Shown: in pieces, positions 18,257 to 26,917 of the stretch | Numbering within the stretch: position 1 is the stretch's first letter | Layout: each line of letters opens with the position of its first letter | Virus record (IMG/VR): IMGVR_UViG_3300030673_000004 | Location: 62,001 to 126,000 of that record | DNA length: 64,000 nt | From: a virus | Direction: 5' to 3' (one strand) | Program-made: the position numbers and the translations under genes | The notes under the pieces: generated by a model | Database searches by the model: none | The model's input: only the letters and a program-made list of their open reading frames with translations | What the model was told of the DNA's origin: nothing

Positions 18257-20274
18257 GCAAATTCTCCCAAAAGGATTGGCTTTATCGCACGACAACCCAA
18301 CTGACGAGACAACTCATGAACAGCGCCCGTAACATACCAAGCACGTCGCATCGTTGTTGACAACTGAGCACCTGACTGTACTAGAGACTTCCTCAAAGAA
18401 CGAGTAATTCCTACCGTGTCGGAGTCAAACGAGCGCATTAGAAAGGGTGCAAGAAGTCTGCGAAGTTCTGCATAGGGAGTGAAATCAGTAGGCTGTGCAA
18501 AAACAGACATCACGTTCTCAACAGTAACAAAACTGAGTGCATCATTCCTAATGTAGTCAGAAAGGGTCGTGCAGTTCAAAGAACACTCAGGAAACAAGCA
18601 AACAAGAAGCATGTTGCGCGATACAATTTTCGTATCTTCCATACCAACCTGACGGAAAACACGATGAATATCCGAAGGACCGCAAGGATTTCCCTGGTGC
18701 AGAGCATCATCCATTATCTGAGTAACAACACGCTGAGTCATCGCAGGAAATGTTGTAGTACTCATATAGAACAAGACAGAATCCTTAGAACGTTGCATAG
18801 CAACACGTCGGACTCTATCTGACACGGAAGATACCCAGAGAGTATGGAGAGAAGCACGGTACATCTGGCGATATCGCGAAGTGCGCAGCACACGATTCAG
18901 AGAGGCTACAGAAGTCACCAACGGGGTAGCAGCAGAGGCATACTCACGCAAGAGACGCCCAGGGCTACAAGAACGCAGGGCTGCAATCAAAGAAGAAGAA
19001 AAGTCATTAGGGACAAAAGTCACCTGTGACCACTGATACAAAGACTCAAGTGCGCAAAAAATATCAAGCGCCTGACTCCGGTTTACACCAGAAGTAGATT
19101 GACGGATATTCCAGGATTCACCCGTCTTCTCCAAAGTTACCAAAGATGTACCAGAAGGCTCACTAAAACCAACAGAGGACAATGCACGAGGAGCCTTCAT
19201 AATAAACAACGAATTATCTCGCAGGTAAGCAGCATATGAAACACCCCGTACACGAGGCAACTTCCAGTAAAGGCCGCGAGAAGCTTCTGCATCAAGCAAA
19301 GAAGGAAAAACAGTTACGCGAGACGAGGGGAATAAAGAGTTTGATGGGTCCGTAGCTTGCAAAGCATAGCACAAGCGAGACTCGTAGATCGCAGACAGCA
19401 AGGGATGATCCAAAACACCACTAGCCACAAGAAAAGCTACACCAATACGACGAAACAAATCCTGCATAAAGGGCTCAGGATGCTCCAACCAGTTACCACC
19501 AGGAGAACGATACTCCATATAACCACGGCTAGATAAATTACTGGTATTAACAGAGTACCTGTCACTATAACCACTATCTCTAATAGCCTGTGCCATGCGT
19601 GTTCGCAAAGAACCACCCGACGCATTTAGAGCAGTTCGTACCAAATCAGGATTGTTACCCAACAATGACGTATAGAATACGTTAGCATAGCTATTATTCA
19701 AACGCCCACACTGAGACAAAACAAAGTGATCATCAACCAAAAGGCTAAAAAGCAGAGGATCAAAGTTTTCTCGATGAGGTGTATGAGCAGAAGAGACACC
19801 GACATGCATGCCACAGGATTCGTTTGTGTATGCCCTAATAGGTGTTTCACCATGTGCCCACCTATGGACTTTTAGATAAGTAGAAAACATATCCTGATAA
19901 TCCATCACAGGAGATACCAGTTCCAAATCAAAGGAACCAGTATCCCCATCGTCATCAAAATCAACATCATCCGGATCTAGCGAGCCATCACCTGTGAAAT
20001 GCCACTTAGTGTAACCATCGCCACGATGATCACCATACTCACGTGTAACGTGTCCAACCTCGCCACCAACAGCAGGAATGAAACTCTCAACACAATGCTG
20101 CAGATAACCACGCTCAGAATCAAAATCAGAACGATCTGGGTGCGTACCCGCAAGAATCATCTCATACTCGGCACCCAAACGAATTCCATGATGAGTAAGA
20201 TCTGCGTCAGACACGCTATCAAAGAGCTTAAGAGGAGAACGAAACAACTCGGGTGTGATTACAGAAGTAGGCAT
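18253..20274 (-). CDS. Amidoligase, paralogue 3
   Basis: The start is the ATG at 20,274, about seven bases after the -10 box of the promoter at 20,281-20,309, so the mRNA is probably leaderless. Family features are GAEYEMILAG, KWHFTGDGSLDPDD, LELVSPVMD, SCGMHVGVS and MEYRSPGGNWL. A ~400-residue helical C-terminal region of unknown role follows. The first gene of the amidoligase run, it overlaps paralogue 2 by 4 bases. Three consecutive diverged copies suggest distinct substrates or a hetero-oligomer. Confidence 0.85.
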   Translation of the reverse strand: MPTSVITPELFRSPLKLFDSVSDADLTHHGIRLGAEYEMILAGTHPDRSDFDSERGYLQHCVESFIPAVGGEVGHVTREYGDHRGDGYTKWHFTGDGSLDPDDVDFDDDGDTGSFDLELVSPVMDYQDMFSTYLKVHRWAHGETPIRAYTNESCGMHVGVSSAHTPHRENFDPLLFSLLVDDHFVLSQCGRLNNSYANVFYTSLLGNNPDLVRTALNASGGSLRTRMAQAIRDSGYSDRYSVNTSNLSSRGYMEYRSPGGNWLEHPEPFMQDLFRRIGVAFLVASGVLDHPLLSAIYESRLCYALQATDPSNSLFPSSRVTVFPSLLDAEASRGLYWKLPRVRGVSYAAYLRDNSLFIMKAPRALSSVGFSEPSGTSLVTLEKTGESWNIRQSTSGVNRSQALDIFCALESLYQWSQVTFVPNDFSSSLIAALRSCSPGRLLREYASAATPLVTSVASLNRVLRTSRYRQMYRASLHTLWVSSVSDRVRRVAMQRSKDSVLFYMSTTTFPAMTQRVVTQIMDDALHQGNPCGPSDIHRVFRQVGMEDTKIVSRNMLLVCLFPECSLNCTTLSDYIRNDALSFVTVENVMSVFAQPTDFTPYAELRRLLAPFLMRSFDSDTVGITRSLRKSLVQSGAQLSTTMRRAWYVTGAVHELSRQLGCRAIKPILLGEFA

Positions 20275-20280
20275 AGACAA

Positions 20281-20309
20281 AAAATAAGTTAACTATGCGA
20301 GCCTGTCAA
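20281..20309 (-). promoter_or_regulatory. Leftward promoter of the amidoligase operon
   Basis: Read leftwards: TTGACA, 17 bases, TATTTT. The ATG at 20,274 begins at about the expected transcription start. Confidence 0.75.
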
Positions 20310-20419
20310 GGCCAAAACCAAAAACATACAAGTATTGGAACAAAAACACGTATATGTGGATAAAATGTTGATAAAATGTTTACTAATACTGATAGCCCGC
20401 ACAAAATACATTGAAAATG

Positions 20420-20448
20420 TTGACAGTGGGGGTAAATGTACGTAGTTT
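20420..20448 (+). promoter_or_regulatory. Rightward promoter of the ligase-like/PolX-like operon
   Basis: TTGACA, 17 bases, TAGTTT. It is divergent from the promoter at 20,281-20,309. The ATG at 20,458 is near the expected start of transcription. This is the switch point between leftward and rightward genes. Confidence 0.65.
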
Positions 20449-20457
20449 ATGCGAACG

Positions 20458-21525
20458 ATGCCGTTCACCATAGTTACATGCTTCTATAAACTGTTTCAGG
20501 ATGCAGGTATCCGAGAAACTGTCAGAAACGAAGTAGCACGAGCTATTATACGTGGATGTGTCCGCATAAAATCCTATAGAGATCAGCGCAAAGCTATCAA
20601 AAACTTGATAGGTGACACTAGCGAACATCAAGTATATATAAAAGTTCAAGAACTCAAGCACTGCTATGAGATGCAGGTGCTTCTATGGAGAGCACTTTAC
20701 TGTTACATTGATACACAAGATATCTCCAAAGCAGCCTACCTATACCAGATGTCTCTGGCCGATCTAACTTGGGTCATACAACTACTATCAGAAACGCACG
20801 AGTTACAGCAAATACCCGATGTAGCACCAGCACACTGGACAACAACCCCAATAACACAACAAGATGTCTACGACATTGTACAGCACAGACGGGTACAAAG
20901 TACAATCCAAGGTCTACTACGCTACTCCAAAAGCGGTGTTGTTTGGGCGTTTGATCAAGGTATAACTAAAGAAGACTTAAAAGCGGATTTAGAATATAAG
21001 GCTATTGCTACTATACTTAGATATGAAGCAAGTCGCAGAGCAAAATGGCATCTCATAAATGTAGTTGTAATTTCTATGGGAAATGAACTAAACAACAAAA
21101 CACGTAAGTCTACATCGTTAGAATCCGGAAGAATTGTTGAAGAAACAGTAGCTGGGCCAAAAGAAAATGAACCCCAGCACACCCATGCGGCAGCTATGCA
21201 ACGCATAGTATCATTGGTTAGTACAAATGATGAAGGTGATGAATTTGAAATATCACGTGTGCCGTCAGATAATGATTTTGCAAGCCTAAGAAAAGTAACA
21301 GACATTATTGAGTGCATGAAAGAATCCCTCAATAAGCGCATACTTGACTACTTAGACGTAACAGTACTCGGAACACATAATGAACCATTTGAAACGTGGA
21401 TTGAACAGCAAGAAATAGAACATAAGCACCAACTAACTGATGATGCTATTGTCAAAAAAGCACGACAATTCTTCAAACTGACAGCTAAAGATATCAAACT
21501 AATGCAAGAGGCCCTAGTTGTCTGA
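20458..21525 (+). CDS. Unknown protein, possible sigma-like factor
   Basis: The start could be the ATG at 20,449 or 20,458; I prefer 20,458 because 20,449 touches the -10 box. The ~355-residue helical product has a segment (ITKEDLKADLEYKAIATILR, then RAKWHLINVV and NELNNKTRK) resembling sigma-70 region 2 as found in phage sigma-like factors. No clear region 4 HTH is visible, so this is a weak match. It is the first gene of an overlapping trio with the ligase-like and PolX-like genes (7-base overlap at 21,518), so a role with them in DNA or transcription is plausible. Confidence 0.5.
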   Translation: MPFTIVTCFYKLFQDAGIRETVRNEVARAIIRGCVRIKSYRDQRKAIKNLIGDTSEHQVYIKVQELKHCYEMQVLLWRALYCYIDTQDISKAAYLYQMSLADLTWVIQLLSETHELQQIPDVAPAHWTTTPITQQDVYDIVQHRRVQSTIQGLLRYSKSGVVWAFDQGITKEDLKADLEYKAIATILRYEASRRAKWHLINVVVISMGNELNNKTRKSTSLESGRIVEETVAGPKENEPQHTHAAAMQRIVSLVSTNDEGDEFEISRVPSDNDFASLRKVTDIIECMKESLNKRILDYLDVTVLGTHNEPFETWIEQQEIEHKHQLTDDAIVKKARQFFKLTAKDIKLMQEALVV

Positions 21526-23017
21526 GATACCTGTTACAGATGCTCCCATTCACCAAGTACTCAATGCCCTTAACCGTATTGAAGCAGAAAAGCATAGAAC
21601 TAAAAAAATTGAAATTTTACAAGAGCTCAAAGATAATCAAATAGCTCAGTGGATGTTCTATATAGACAGTCCTGTTAATAGACACTTTGGTATTAAAGTG
21701 TCTACAGAGGCTACACGACTATACTCAGGAACAGCTAAACCCGACGAAATGCTGACAAGGTTTGAGCAGTTTCAACAAATACTTGAAAAATTACTACAAT
21801 TAAAAATCACAAAACAAGATGCACTAGAACAGCTAGAACATTTATTAGAATCCTGCTCATACACAGAGCTATTCCGTGAAGGTGTTTGGTACACCCGTTT
21901 AATAAACAACGGACTCAGATTGGGCCTGCCTACATCAGCAGTAACAGAATGCTGGCCAGACCTCAAAATCACATCAACACTACCATACGCTCGATCTATA
22001 CTTGATACAACAGGATCTGTATCCGAGCACAAAAGAAAACAAATACAATATCCTTGCGTAGCAGAGCCTATTGTTGGTGGCATCCTCGCATCTGTAATCG
22101 TAGTTAACAGCAATTCATATGTTACAGCATTTGGAAGCCGTAAAATACCATGTTTGCAGCCATGGGCAGACACACTTGCTAGTTTTCTTATGGACGCACC
22201 ACCACTTGTAATTAATGGTGAGTTTATTACAAAAAAAGCATATGATGGGCTATCACGAACAAAACAACGAGAGCGCGTAATACAGCTATGCAAAACAAGT
22301 ATTTTTAATCAAGATGATAATACAGATCAGGCTAAGCAAGAACTCGTATTTATAATCTATGATATATTTACACTAGTATCTCTTCATACAGGTATGTTCA
22401 CACTACCCTATGGGCATGCTAAGGAGTCTTCCTTTTGCCGCTCTACAATACTATCAGCTTTAGCAAAAAAAGCTAGCCACCTAGACGTAACAATTAGATG
22501 TGTACATCAAATACTATGTTTTAACTTTGACGACTTAGAAGAAGCTCATAGGTTTTATTTAACACAAGGCTTCGCAGGAAGCATAATAAAGCCCTGTAAG
22601 GCACCCATAGTATTTAGACCATCTGAGTGCTTATTCAAATGGAAAGAAACAAAAAAGCAGATAGGATATATATTATCTATCTTCCACATCAAAGAAACTA
22701 TAGGAATTGAAGTTTTTGTACCCGATACAGGAATGACAGAACATCTGTACATACCGAATAAAGATGTGCGTGACTGGTTTCAAGAACACAAAAATAACCT
22801 AAACGGATACGCAGTTGAATTTAAGGCCACATCCACAGAAGGTACAGCAAAACTATGTGTACTAACTAAGTTAGTAGCTACACAAGAACCACTATCAGAT
22901 GTGCAAATTGCTGCCTTGAGTGAACGCTTCGGGATAGCACTAAATAGTGCAGAACAAATGTCCTTAAAGCAGTTTCAGACAGCGGCATATGACCTAACAG
23001 AGGAAGATAATGTCTAA
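21518..23017 (+). CDS. ATP-dependent DNA ligase-like protein lacking the catalytic lysine
   Basis: TTG start with AAGAGG upstream. The 499-residue product follows the ATP-dependent (T4-like) DNA ligase layout: an N-terminal helical region ending in NNGLRLGLPTS, an adenylation domain, then an OB-fold-like C terminus. Motif III (VINGEFI), a following FIIYDIF segment and motif V (FKWKE) are recognisable. Motif I, normally KxDG, reads AEPIVGG: Lys is Ile and Asp is Gly. Motif IV, normally EGxxxK, reads AGSIIK. Adenylation should therefore be impossible by the usual route. It may be a structural or regulatory pseudo-ligase that binds DNA ends. It overlaps both neighbours. Confidence 0.78.
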   Translation: MSEIPVTDAPIHQVLNALNRIEAEKHRTKKIEILQELKDNQIAQWMFYIDSPVNRHFGIKVSTEATRLYSGTAKPDEMLTRFEQFQQILEKLLQLKITKQDALEQLEHLLESCSYTELFREGVWYTRLINNGLRLGLPTSAVTECWPDLKITSTLPYARSILDTTGSVSEHKRKQIQYPCVAEPIVGGILASVIVVNSNSYVTAFGSRKIPCLQPWADTLASFLMDAPPLVINGEFITKKAYDGLSRTKQRERVIQLCKTSIFNQDDNTDQAKQELVFIIYDIFTLVSLHTGMFTLPYGHAKESSFCRSTILSALAKKASHLDVTIRCVHQILCFNFDDLEEAHRFYLTQGFAGSIIKPCKAPIVFRPSECLFKWKETKKQIGYILSIFHIKETIGIEVFVPDTGMTEHLYIPNKDVRDWFQEHKNNLNGYAVEFKATSTEGTAKLCVLTKLVATQEPLSDVQIAALSERFGIALNSAEQMSLKQFQTAAYDLTEEDNV

Positions 23018-24485
23018 ATCATATCTAGAATACGTAAGTGAAGCTATTGAGGCATATAAAAACAAAGATGCAAAGACATTAGCTGCCTGTAAGCAATTAG
23101 CATTTACAGCACGAAGGTACCAAAAACAGAATAGCCAAAGCACAGATACAGTACTTAATCTCTACCCAATACTAGGTATTCATCAGTTAACAGAACTCAC
23201 TTGTAAGTATGAAGTCACATCAATTGAACAGTTCTATCAAGCCGTTCAGTCATATCAGCTAACAGATGTTATCGCTACAAATGCCTTGTGGCAGTGGCGT
23301 GCAGCGAAACAACGAATCCTGCGCACTAGCACCACAAATATTGTTGAACACATCAAACGTACACTCGCCAGAGTAGGCATAAAAACAACTGTAGTAGGGG
23401 AGTTCTCTAGACACAAGGATACAATAGCTAATCTAGAGTTTTGTATTGAAGTAGGATCACAAGATGAAATACTTTTAGCAAAAGCTACACTACAACAAGA
23501 ATTGCTAGCTGAAACTAAAATTACAGATATAGGTCTGAGTATAGATCTCAAAACAGACATATTTGATATTAACTGTTTCCTATATTTTGGAACACATCAA
23601 AATTTCTGCACGTGTTCAATATATCATATTGGACCTAAATGTTTTATTGATAAATTAAATCATAAGCTAGTTAGTCGTGGCTATGAATTAACAAGCACAG
23701 GATTACAAACACTAGAAGGCTTGCAAGTACCGTGTAGGTCGGAGAAGACTATATGGGATATAGTTGGATCTACCATACCCCCAACATCAGCACGTGATAG
23801 TATTGATGACATCATGTATGATACTACAAATCTCGTAACATATAAAACGAGTACAGGTGACACAGGAATAACCTATAGAGCAAAAGACTCAGCAAAAATA
23901 AAGCATTGCTTAGAAAATAAGAGTTTAACGCATGTAGCACTTATTATACAAGAGAATTCCTTAGATGCAGTAACACAAGCTATAGACCAGATACACATAC
24001 TAGTCAAAGATAGTGCTATTCCTGTCTATACAGGACTACTAGTAACATCAAACACACTAGAACATCTAAGTCTTGCAGCTAAAGTAGATTTTCTTATCAT
24101 AGAAGATGATGAAATCAATGCTCTATACAAAATAACACTACCCAAAGCAAGAAAGGTAGCTAAAAACATTATCATACGAAATCCCTTCATGTTCTCCCAA
24201 GGGATGTGTCTGACCAACTCATCTTTCCCAAAAGATGAAATTCTTACTATTCTAAACAAAAACAAAATAGCTATTGAGATAACAGGTAACTGCAACTACG
24301 CAGGAACGCCTGTTGACGCATGGAAAGACGTAATACAGACAAGGTGCGCTATAACCATAGGTTCGGCACAGTACGCAAAACAACAAACACAAAGCATAGT
24401 CTCAGCTAGAATAAAGTGCTGTCAAGCTCTCATAAGCCAACAACGTTTAATGGATGCGGCAGCCTTTGAAGAGTGGCTTAGGTAA
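23010..24485 (+). CDS. PolX-like protein (family X polymerase plus PHP layout) with altered active sites
   Basis: The 491-residue product matches bacterial PolX in order. The palm segment VVGEFSRHKDTIANLEFCIEV corresponds to GS.RR.KET..DIDIL, so the first two catalytic Asp are Asn and Glu. IDLKTD then matches the third Asp (VDLR). LYFGTHQNFC and following match the YFTGSKEHN region, and TIPPTSARD matches the YIPPELRE linker. The last ~200 residues resemble the PHP phosphoesterase domain (VDFLIIEDD, IAIEITGNCNYAG), but its metal-binding His/Asp residues are largely missing. Polymerase and nuclease activities look doubtful. Coupled by an 8-base overlap to the ligase-like gene. Confidence 0.7.
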   Translation: MSKSYLEYVSEAIEAYKNKDAKTLAACKQLAFTARRYQKQNSQSTDTVLNLYPILGIHQLTELTCKYEVTSIEQFYQAVQSYQLTDVIATNALWQWRAAKQRILRTSTTNIVEHIKRTLARVGIKTTVVGEFSRHKDTIANLEFCIEVGSQDEILLAKATLQQELLAETKITDIGLSIDLKTDIFDINCFLYFGTHQNFCTCSIYHIGPKCFIDKLNHKLVSRGYELTSTGLQTLEGLQVPCRSEKTIWDIVGSTIPPTSARDSIDDIMYDTTNLVTYKTSTGDTGITYRAKDSAKIKHCLENKSLTHVALIIQENSLDAVTQAIDQIHILVKDSAIPVYTGLLVTSNTLEHLSLAAKVDFLIIEDDEINALYKITLPKARKVAKNIIIRNPFMFSQGMCLTNSSFPKDEILTILNKNKIAIEITGNCNYAGTPVDAWKDVIQTRCAITIGSAQYAKQQTQSIVSARIKCCQALISQQRLMDAAAFEEWLR

Positions 24486-24493
24486 AATAGACT

Positions 24494-24514
24494 ACACCTC
24501 CTATCAGGAGGTGT
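24494..24514 (+). promoter_or_regulatory. Hairpin enclosing the ribosome binding site
   Basis: A perfect 9-bp stem (ACACCTCCT with AGGAGGTGT, loop ATC) contains the whole Shine-Dalgarno sequence AGGAGG, six bases before the ATG at 24,518. It should mask translation of the membrane protein until opened. No T run follows, so it is unlikely to be a terminator. Confidence 0.8.
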
Positions 24515-24517
24515 CTT

Positions 24518-24907
24518 ATGGACTTAGAATCTGAGCTGCAACAGAAAAAGAGTAGTTTAATACGCATTGGAGTAATCGGTGTTATCCTGGTAGTACTGGG
24601 TGCTGTTATAGGACGAACATCCGCGCCTCTTGAAGGAGTTTATAGCTCCAAATGGGCACGAACCATAGACAGCTTAAAAGTTGTCAATGAACAACAGAAA
24701 AAACTTGCAGATACGGCTAAGATCCGCATTGACTCCCTACAGATCATTCTAAAAAAACAAAAAGAGCTAACTGCTAGCTTGTATGCCGATGTAGTTAATG
24801 CTAAGTCAAATAGGACAGTAGAACATAACAAAGTCCTTGTACTAAATGATGCAGATCTCATTGCTAAATTTCAAGATGAGATAAGCAAAGTTAAACAAGG
24901 ACACTAA
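24518..24907 (+). CDS. Small membrane protein with coiled coil (spanin-like topology)
   Basis: The 129-residue product has a short cytoplasmic N terminus, one membrane helix (RIGVIGVILVVLGAVIG at ~17-33) and a long charged coiled-coil region. This is the topology of inner-membrane spanins and of some phage membrane adaptors, but no lysis genes adjoin it, so the role is open. Its very strong ribosome site is locked in a hairpin (24,494-24,514). The stop overlaps the ATG of the HNH gene. Confidence 0.7.
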   Translation: MDLESELQQKKSSLIRIGVIGVILVVLGAVIGRTSAPLEGVYSSKWARTIDSLKVVNEQQKKLADTAKIRIDSLQIILKKQKELTASLYADVVNAKSNRTVEHNKVLVLNDADLIAKFQDEISKVKQGH

Positions 24908-25551
24908 TGGGTGCTCCACACAAACGTGAGGGCCATACTGTTAAAAAGTATGAAAATGGCCGTTTCACATGTGAAATCTGTGGTAGAAACTATAGCCTTA
25001 CAGCTTTAGATGAGCACCACAAAATACCCCAAGAGATTGGTGGCCCCAACACAGATGACAACATAGCATCTCTCTGTGATGGCTGCCACCAGACATTACA
25101 TCGCATTGCATTTGATCTAGTGTCTCTTAGCAAAAAGAAACGCTCCGCCCAAGAAGAAGCCACAGATTACTTAACAGCGCTTGAAGTATCTGATGTAGGA
25201 ACAAGTACAGCAAAATTACTTGAGTTTGCTGTTTACCTAGCGCAAGCTAAGACACTAAAAAAAGATAAGTCATTAGCTGTTCCTGATGGCGATGTAACTA
25301 TTGAACTACCTCAAAGGTACAAAGCCTTACTCATACAAGCAGGTAGAGAAGTCAAAGATGGTGCAGGAAAACGACTAGGTATGAAGGGCATAGTCACACT
25401 GGCAGCACTAGACTATCTAAAAAAGAGGCATCCCGAGCTTAAAGCTGAAATAGAAAAATACATATTTGATGGAATTATCTATGCACAACGCTCTAAAGTA
25501 GACATAGAACAAACTGCAAACAAATATCAGTTTGAAGTACAAAACCTTTAG
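24907..25551 (+). CDS. HNH endonuclease-like protein
   Basis: The 214-residue protein has an N-terminal zinc/HNH module: CEICGRNY at ~22, LDEHHKIPQEIGG with the HH pair, DDNIASLCDGCHQTLHR with the second CxxC and final His. This fits HNH nucleases or homing-type endonucleases. The C-terminal ~130 residues are helical and unassigned. The start overlaps the TAA of the preceding gene (TAATG). Whether it is mobile or functional for the phage is not visible. Confidence 0.8.
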   Translation: MGAPHKREGHTVKKYENGRFTCEICGRNYSLTALDEHHKIPQEIGGPNTDDNIASLCDGCHQTLHRIAFDLVSLSKKKRSAQEEATDYLTALEVSDVGTSTAKLLEFAVYLAQAKTLKKDKSLAVPDGDVTIELPQRYKALLIQAGREVKDGAGKRLGMKGIVTLAALDYLKKRHPELKAEIEKYIFDGIIYAQRSKVDIEQTANKYQFEVQNL

Positions 25552-25554
25552 CTG

Positions 25555-25583
25555 TTGACAAGCAGACAAAAGTTAACTAAATT
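25555..25583 (+). promoter_or_regulatory. Promoter, probably leaderless transcript
   Basis: TTGACA, 17 bases, TAAATT. The next ATG (25,590) is seven bases after the -10 box. Confidence 0.7.
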
Positions 25584-25589
25584 AGTTCT

Positions 25590-25739
25590 ATGAAAGAACT
25601 AATTGAAGTAGACAAAGCTACTTGGGAAGCTCTAGTTGAGCTTCTTAATGCTACGGAACTGGCTCGATTCAGTTACACAACTCAAGAATCTGTGAACCAG
25701 AAAAGCGAAGCTGCCAGAAAAGCTCTCCAAGCCTCGTGA
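25590..25739 (+). CDS. Small unknown protein, 49 residues
   Basis: MKELIEVDKATWEALVELLN... is acidic at the N terminus and helical. It has no ribosome site, but the ATG coincides with the expected transcription start, so it should be translated leaderless. The stop overlaps the GTG of the next gene (GTGA), a sign that both are real. Confidence 0.6.
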   Translation: MKELIEVDKATWEALVELLNATELARFSYTTQESVNQKSEAARKALQAS

Positions 25740-26386
25740 GTCGCTTTGAAGAAACTCTTGATGCGGAGCAGCTAAAAGAACTAGATCGCCGCTCAGGGAG
25801 GCTTGTGGCCGCTCTGACACCTGTTGCGAACAGTGGCTGGATCTCCAATATGAGACCATCACAAGCGATCCTGTGCTGCATAGGTTCAGGACCGTGGCGA
25901 ATTGAGCGACGAACGCTTATAGAAAAAGGCGCTTTAGATATTTTAGGTAAAAATGACCTAGTAGAAAAATCTATAGAGCTAGATGCATATTTTCCATTAG
26001 AGTGGCAAAAATATTTAGTACAAGACATTGTTCTATATACAGTAAGTACAAAATACCATAAATTTGATACTCTTGTACAGTATCAGCCGTCTAGGGATGC
26101 GTTACGGGACTTAGAAAATGCTCTCAATAAAGACCTGTACAACTTTCCTAAAGTCATATGTATGTTTGTTCGTGATTACTTAGAGTTACCCATAGTTCCA
26201 CGAGATAGACATGTCAACGCTAAACTAAAAGAGTACGGGATACCTCAAAACACACGTTTAGTCACAGAATCTCTTATCCGCATAGTCAATACTATGTCTG
26301 TGAACTCTTATGCTAGAGCTTTGTTTGAAGAAAAGAGTAGTAATCCTCAACATCTTTTGATAGAAGATCATCCTCTTTACTCTTAG
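25736..26386 (+). CDS. Unknown protein with a possible helix-hairpin-helix segment
   Basis: GTG start overlapping the preceding stop. In the 216-residue product, the segment IVPRDRHVNAKLKEYGIPQN resembles the helix-hairpin-helix/GPD region of DNA glycosylases (V..D.HV.R.....G), but catalytic Lys/Asp and Fe-S cysteines are not evident. It could be a nucleic-acid-binding protein. A run of A/T without genes follows, leading into the structured RNA at 26,442. Confidence 0.5.
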   Translation: MSRFEETLDAEQLKELDRRSGRLVAALTPVANSGWISNMRPSQAILCCIGSGPWRIERRTLIEKGALDILGKNDLVEKSIELDAYFPLEWQKYLVQDIVLYTVSTKYHKFDTLVQYQPSRDALRDLENALNKDLYNFPKVICMFVRDYLELPIVPRDRHVNAKLKEYGIPQNTRLVTESLIRIVNTMSVNSYARALFEEKSSNPQHLLIEDHPLYS

Positions 26387-26441
26387 TAGTTCTTAGTTAC
26401 TCTTTACAGTAATCTTAACTACTTATATTTACTTACATATG

Positions 26442-26860
26442 CTGGAAGGGTTTGTTAGATTCAAGGAGATTGATGCGCCTCCCCAAACCCCTCCATAACT
26501 TTCCTTGCCCAGAGATGGCTAAAAGCTCAACTCTGTAAGTAATAATTAAGGATGGTAAGGTGGCGCATCGCTCTGCCCTCAGATCTAACAAGCCTTCCGG
26601 ATATGCCGTATAGGGCTTGCTGAGTTCTTAGGCTAACCCACCCGCCTCCCGCCGTTAGATCGGCATGTACCCAAGACTTTTTCAAGTCGCCGCAAGCTTC
26701 TGAGAAGTCCTTTGCGTGTAGAGGTGCCTGTAGTTTCCTACAGAGGGGTGTTGTATCACCCCAGATAGTGATCCGTAGGCCATCTACGGCAGCAGACAGG
26801 GCTCGTCCCTGTTGGTGGGTTCCAGTGTCTCCCACGCGGCTGTTAAGAATTTACAGCAAT
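26442..26860 (+). ncRNA. Large structured RNA of unknown family, ~420 nt
   Basis: No gene fits here, and the sequence folds densely. A closing helix of 18 bp with one bulge pairs 26,442-26,460 with 26,582-26,599. Inside it GATGCGCC pairs with GGCGCATC. Downstream hairpins include CTGTAG/CTACAG, GGGGTG/CACCCC, CCGTAG/CTACGG, ACAGGG/CCCTGT and GCTGT/ACAGC. A 23-base motif at 26,624-26,646 recurs at 28,184-28,206. The size and position next to a tRNA array recall phage-borne ornate RNAs such as ROOL or GOLLD, but I cannot match a consensus. The ends are approximate. A weak promoter (TTTACA-N17-TATTTA) lies at about 26,404. Confidence 0.65.
26624..26646 (+). repeat. 23-base RNA motif, copy 1
   Basis: Identical to 28,184-28,206. 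The central CTTAGGCT is flanked by GTT and AACCCAC, so it can form the loop of a hairpin. This copy has a weaker stem (GAGTT with AACCC). Confidence 0.85.
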
Positions 26861-26917
26861 CATTTCCAAAATCTCGGGCTTCTTCAATTTTTTTTATTTT
26901 ACATGTAAATCTATAAG

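Noticed and set aside
24494-24514. Terminator after the PolX-like gene
   Set aside because: The hairpin is perfect but no T run follows and it contains the next ribosome site.
26527-26835. Leftward 102-codon frame sharing GGWVSLRT with a frame at 28,030-28,347
   Set aside because: The shared peptide is explained by the identical 23-base RNA motif; the rest is unrelated and lies on the wrong strand.
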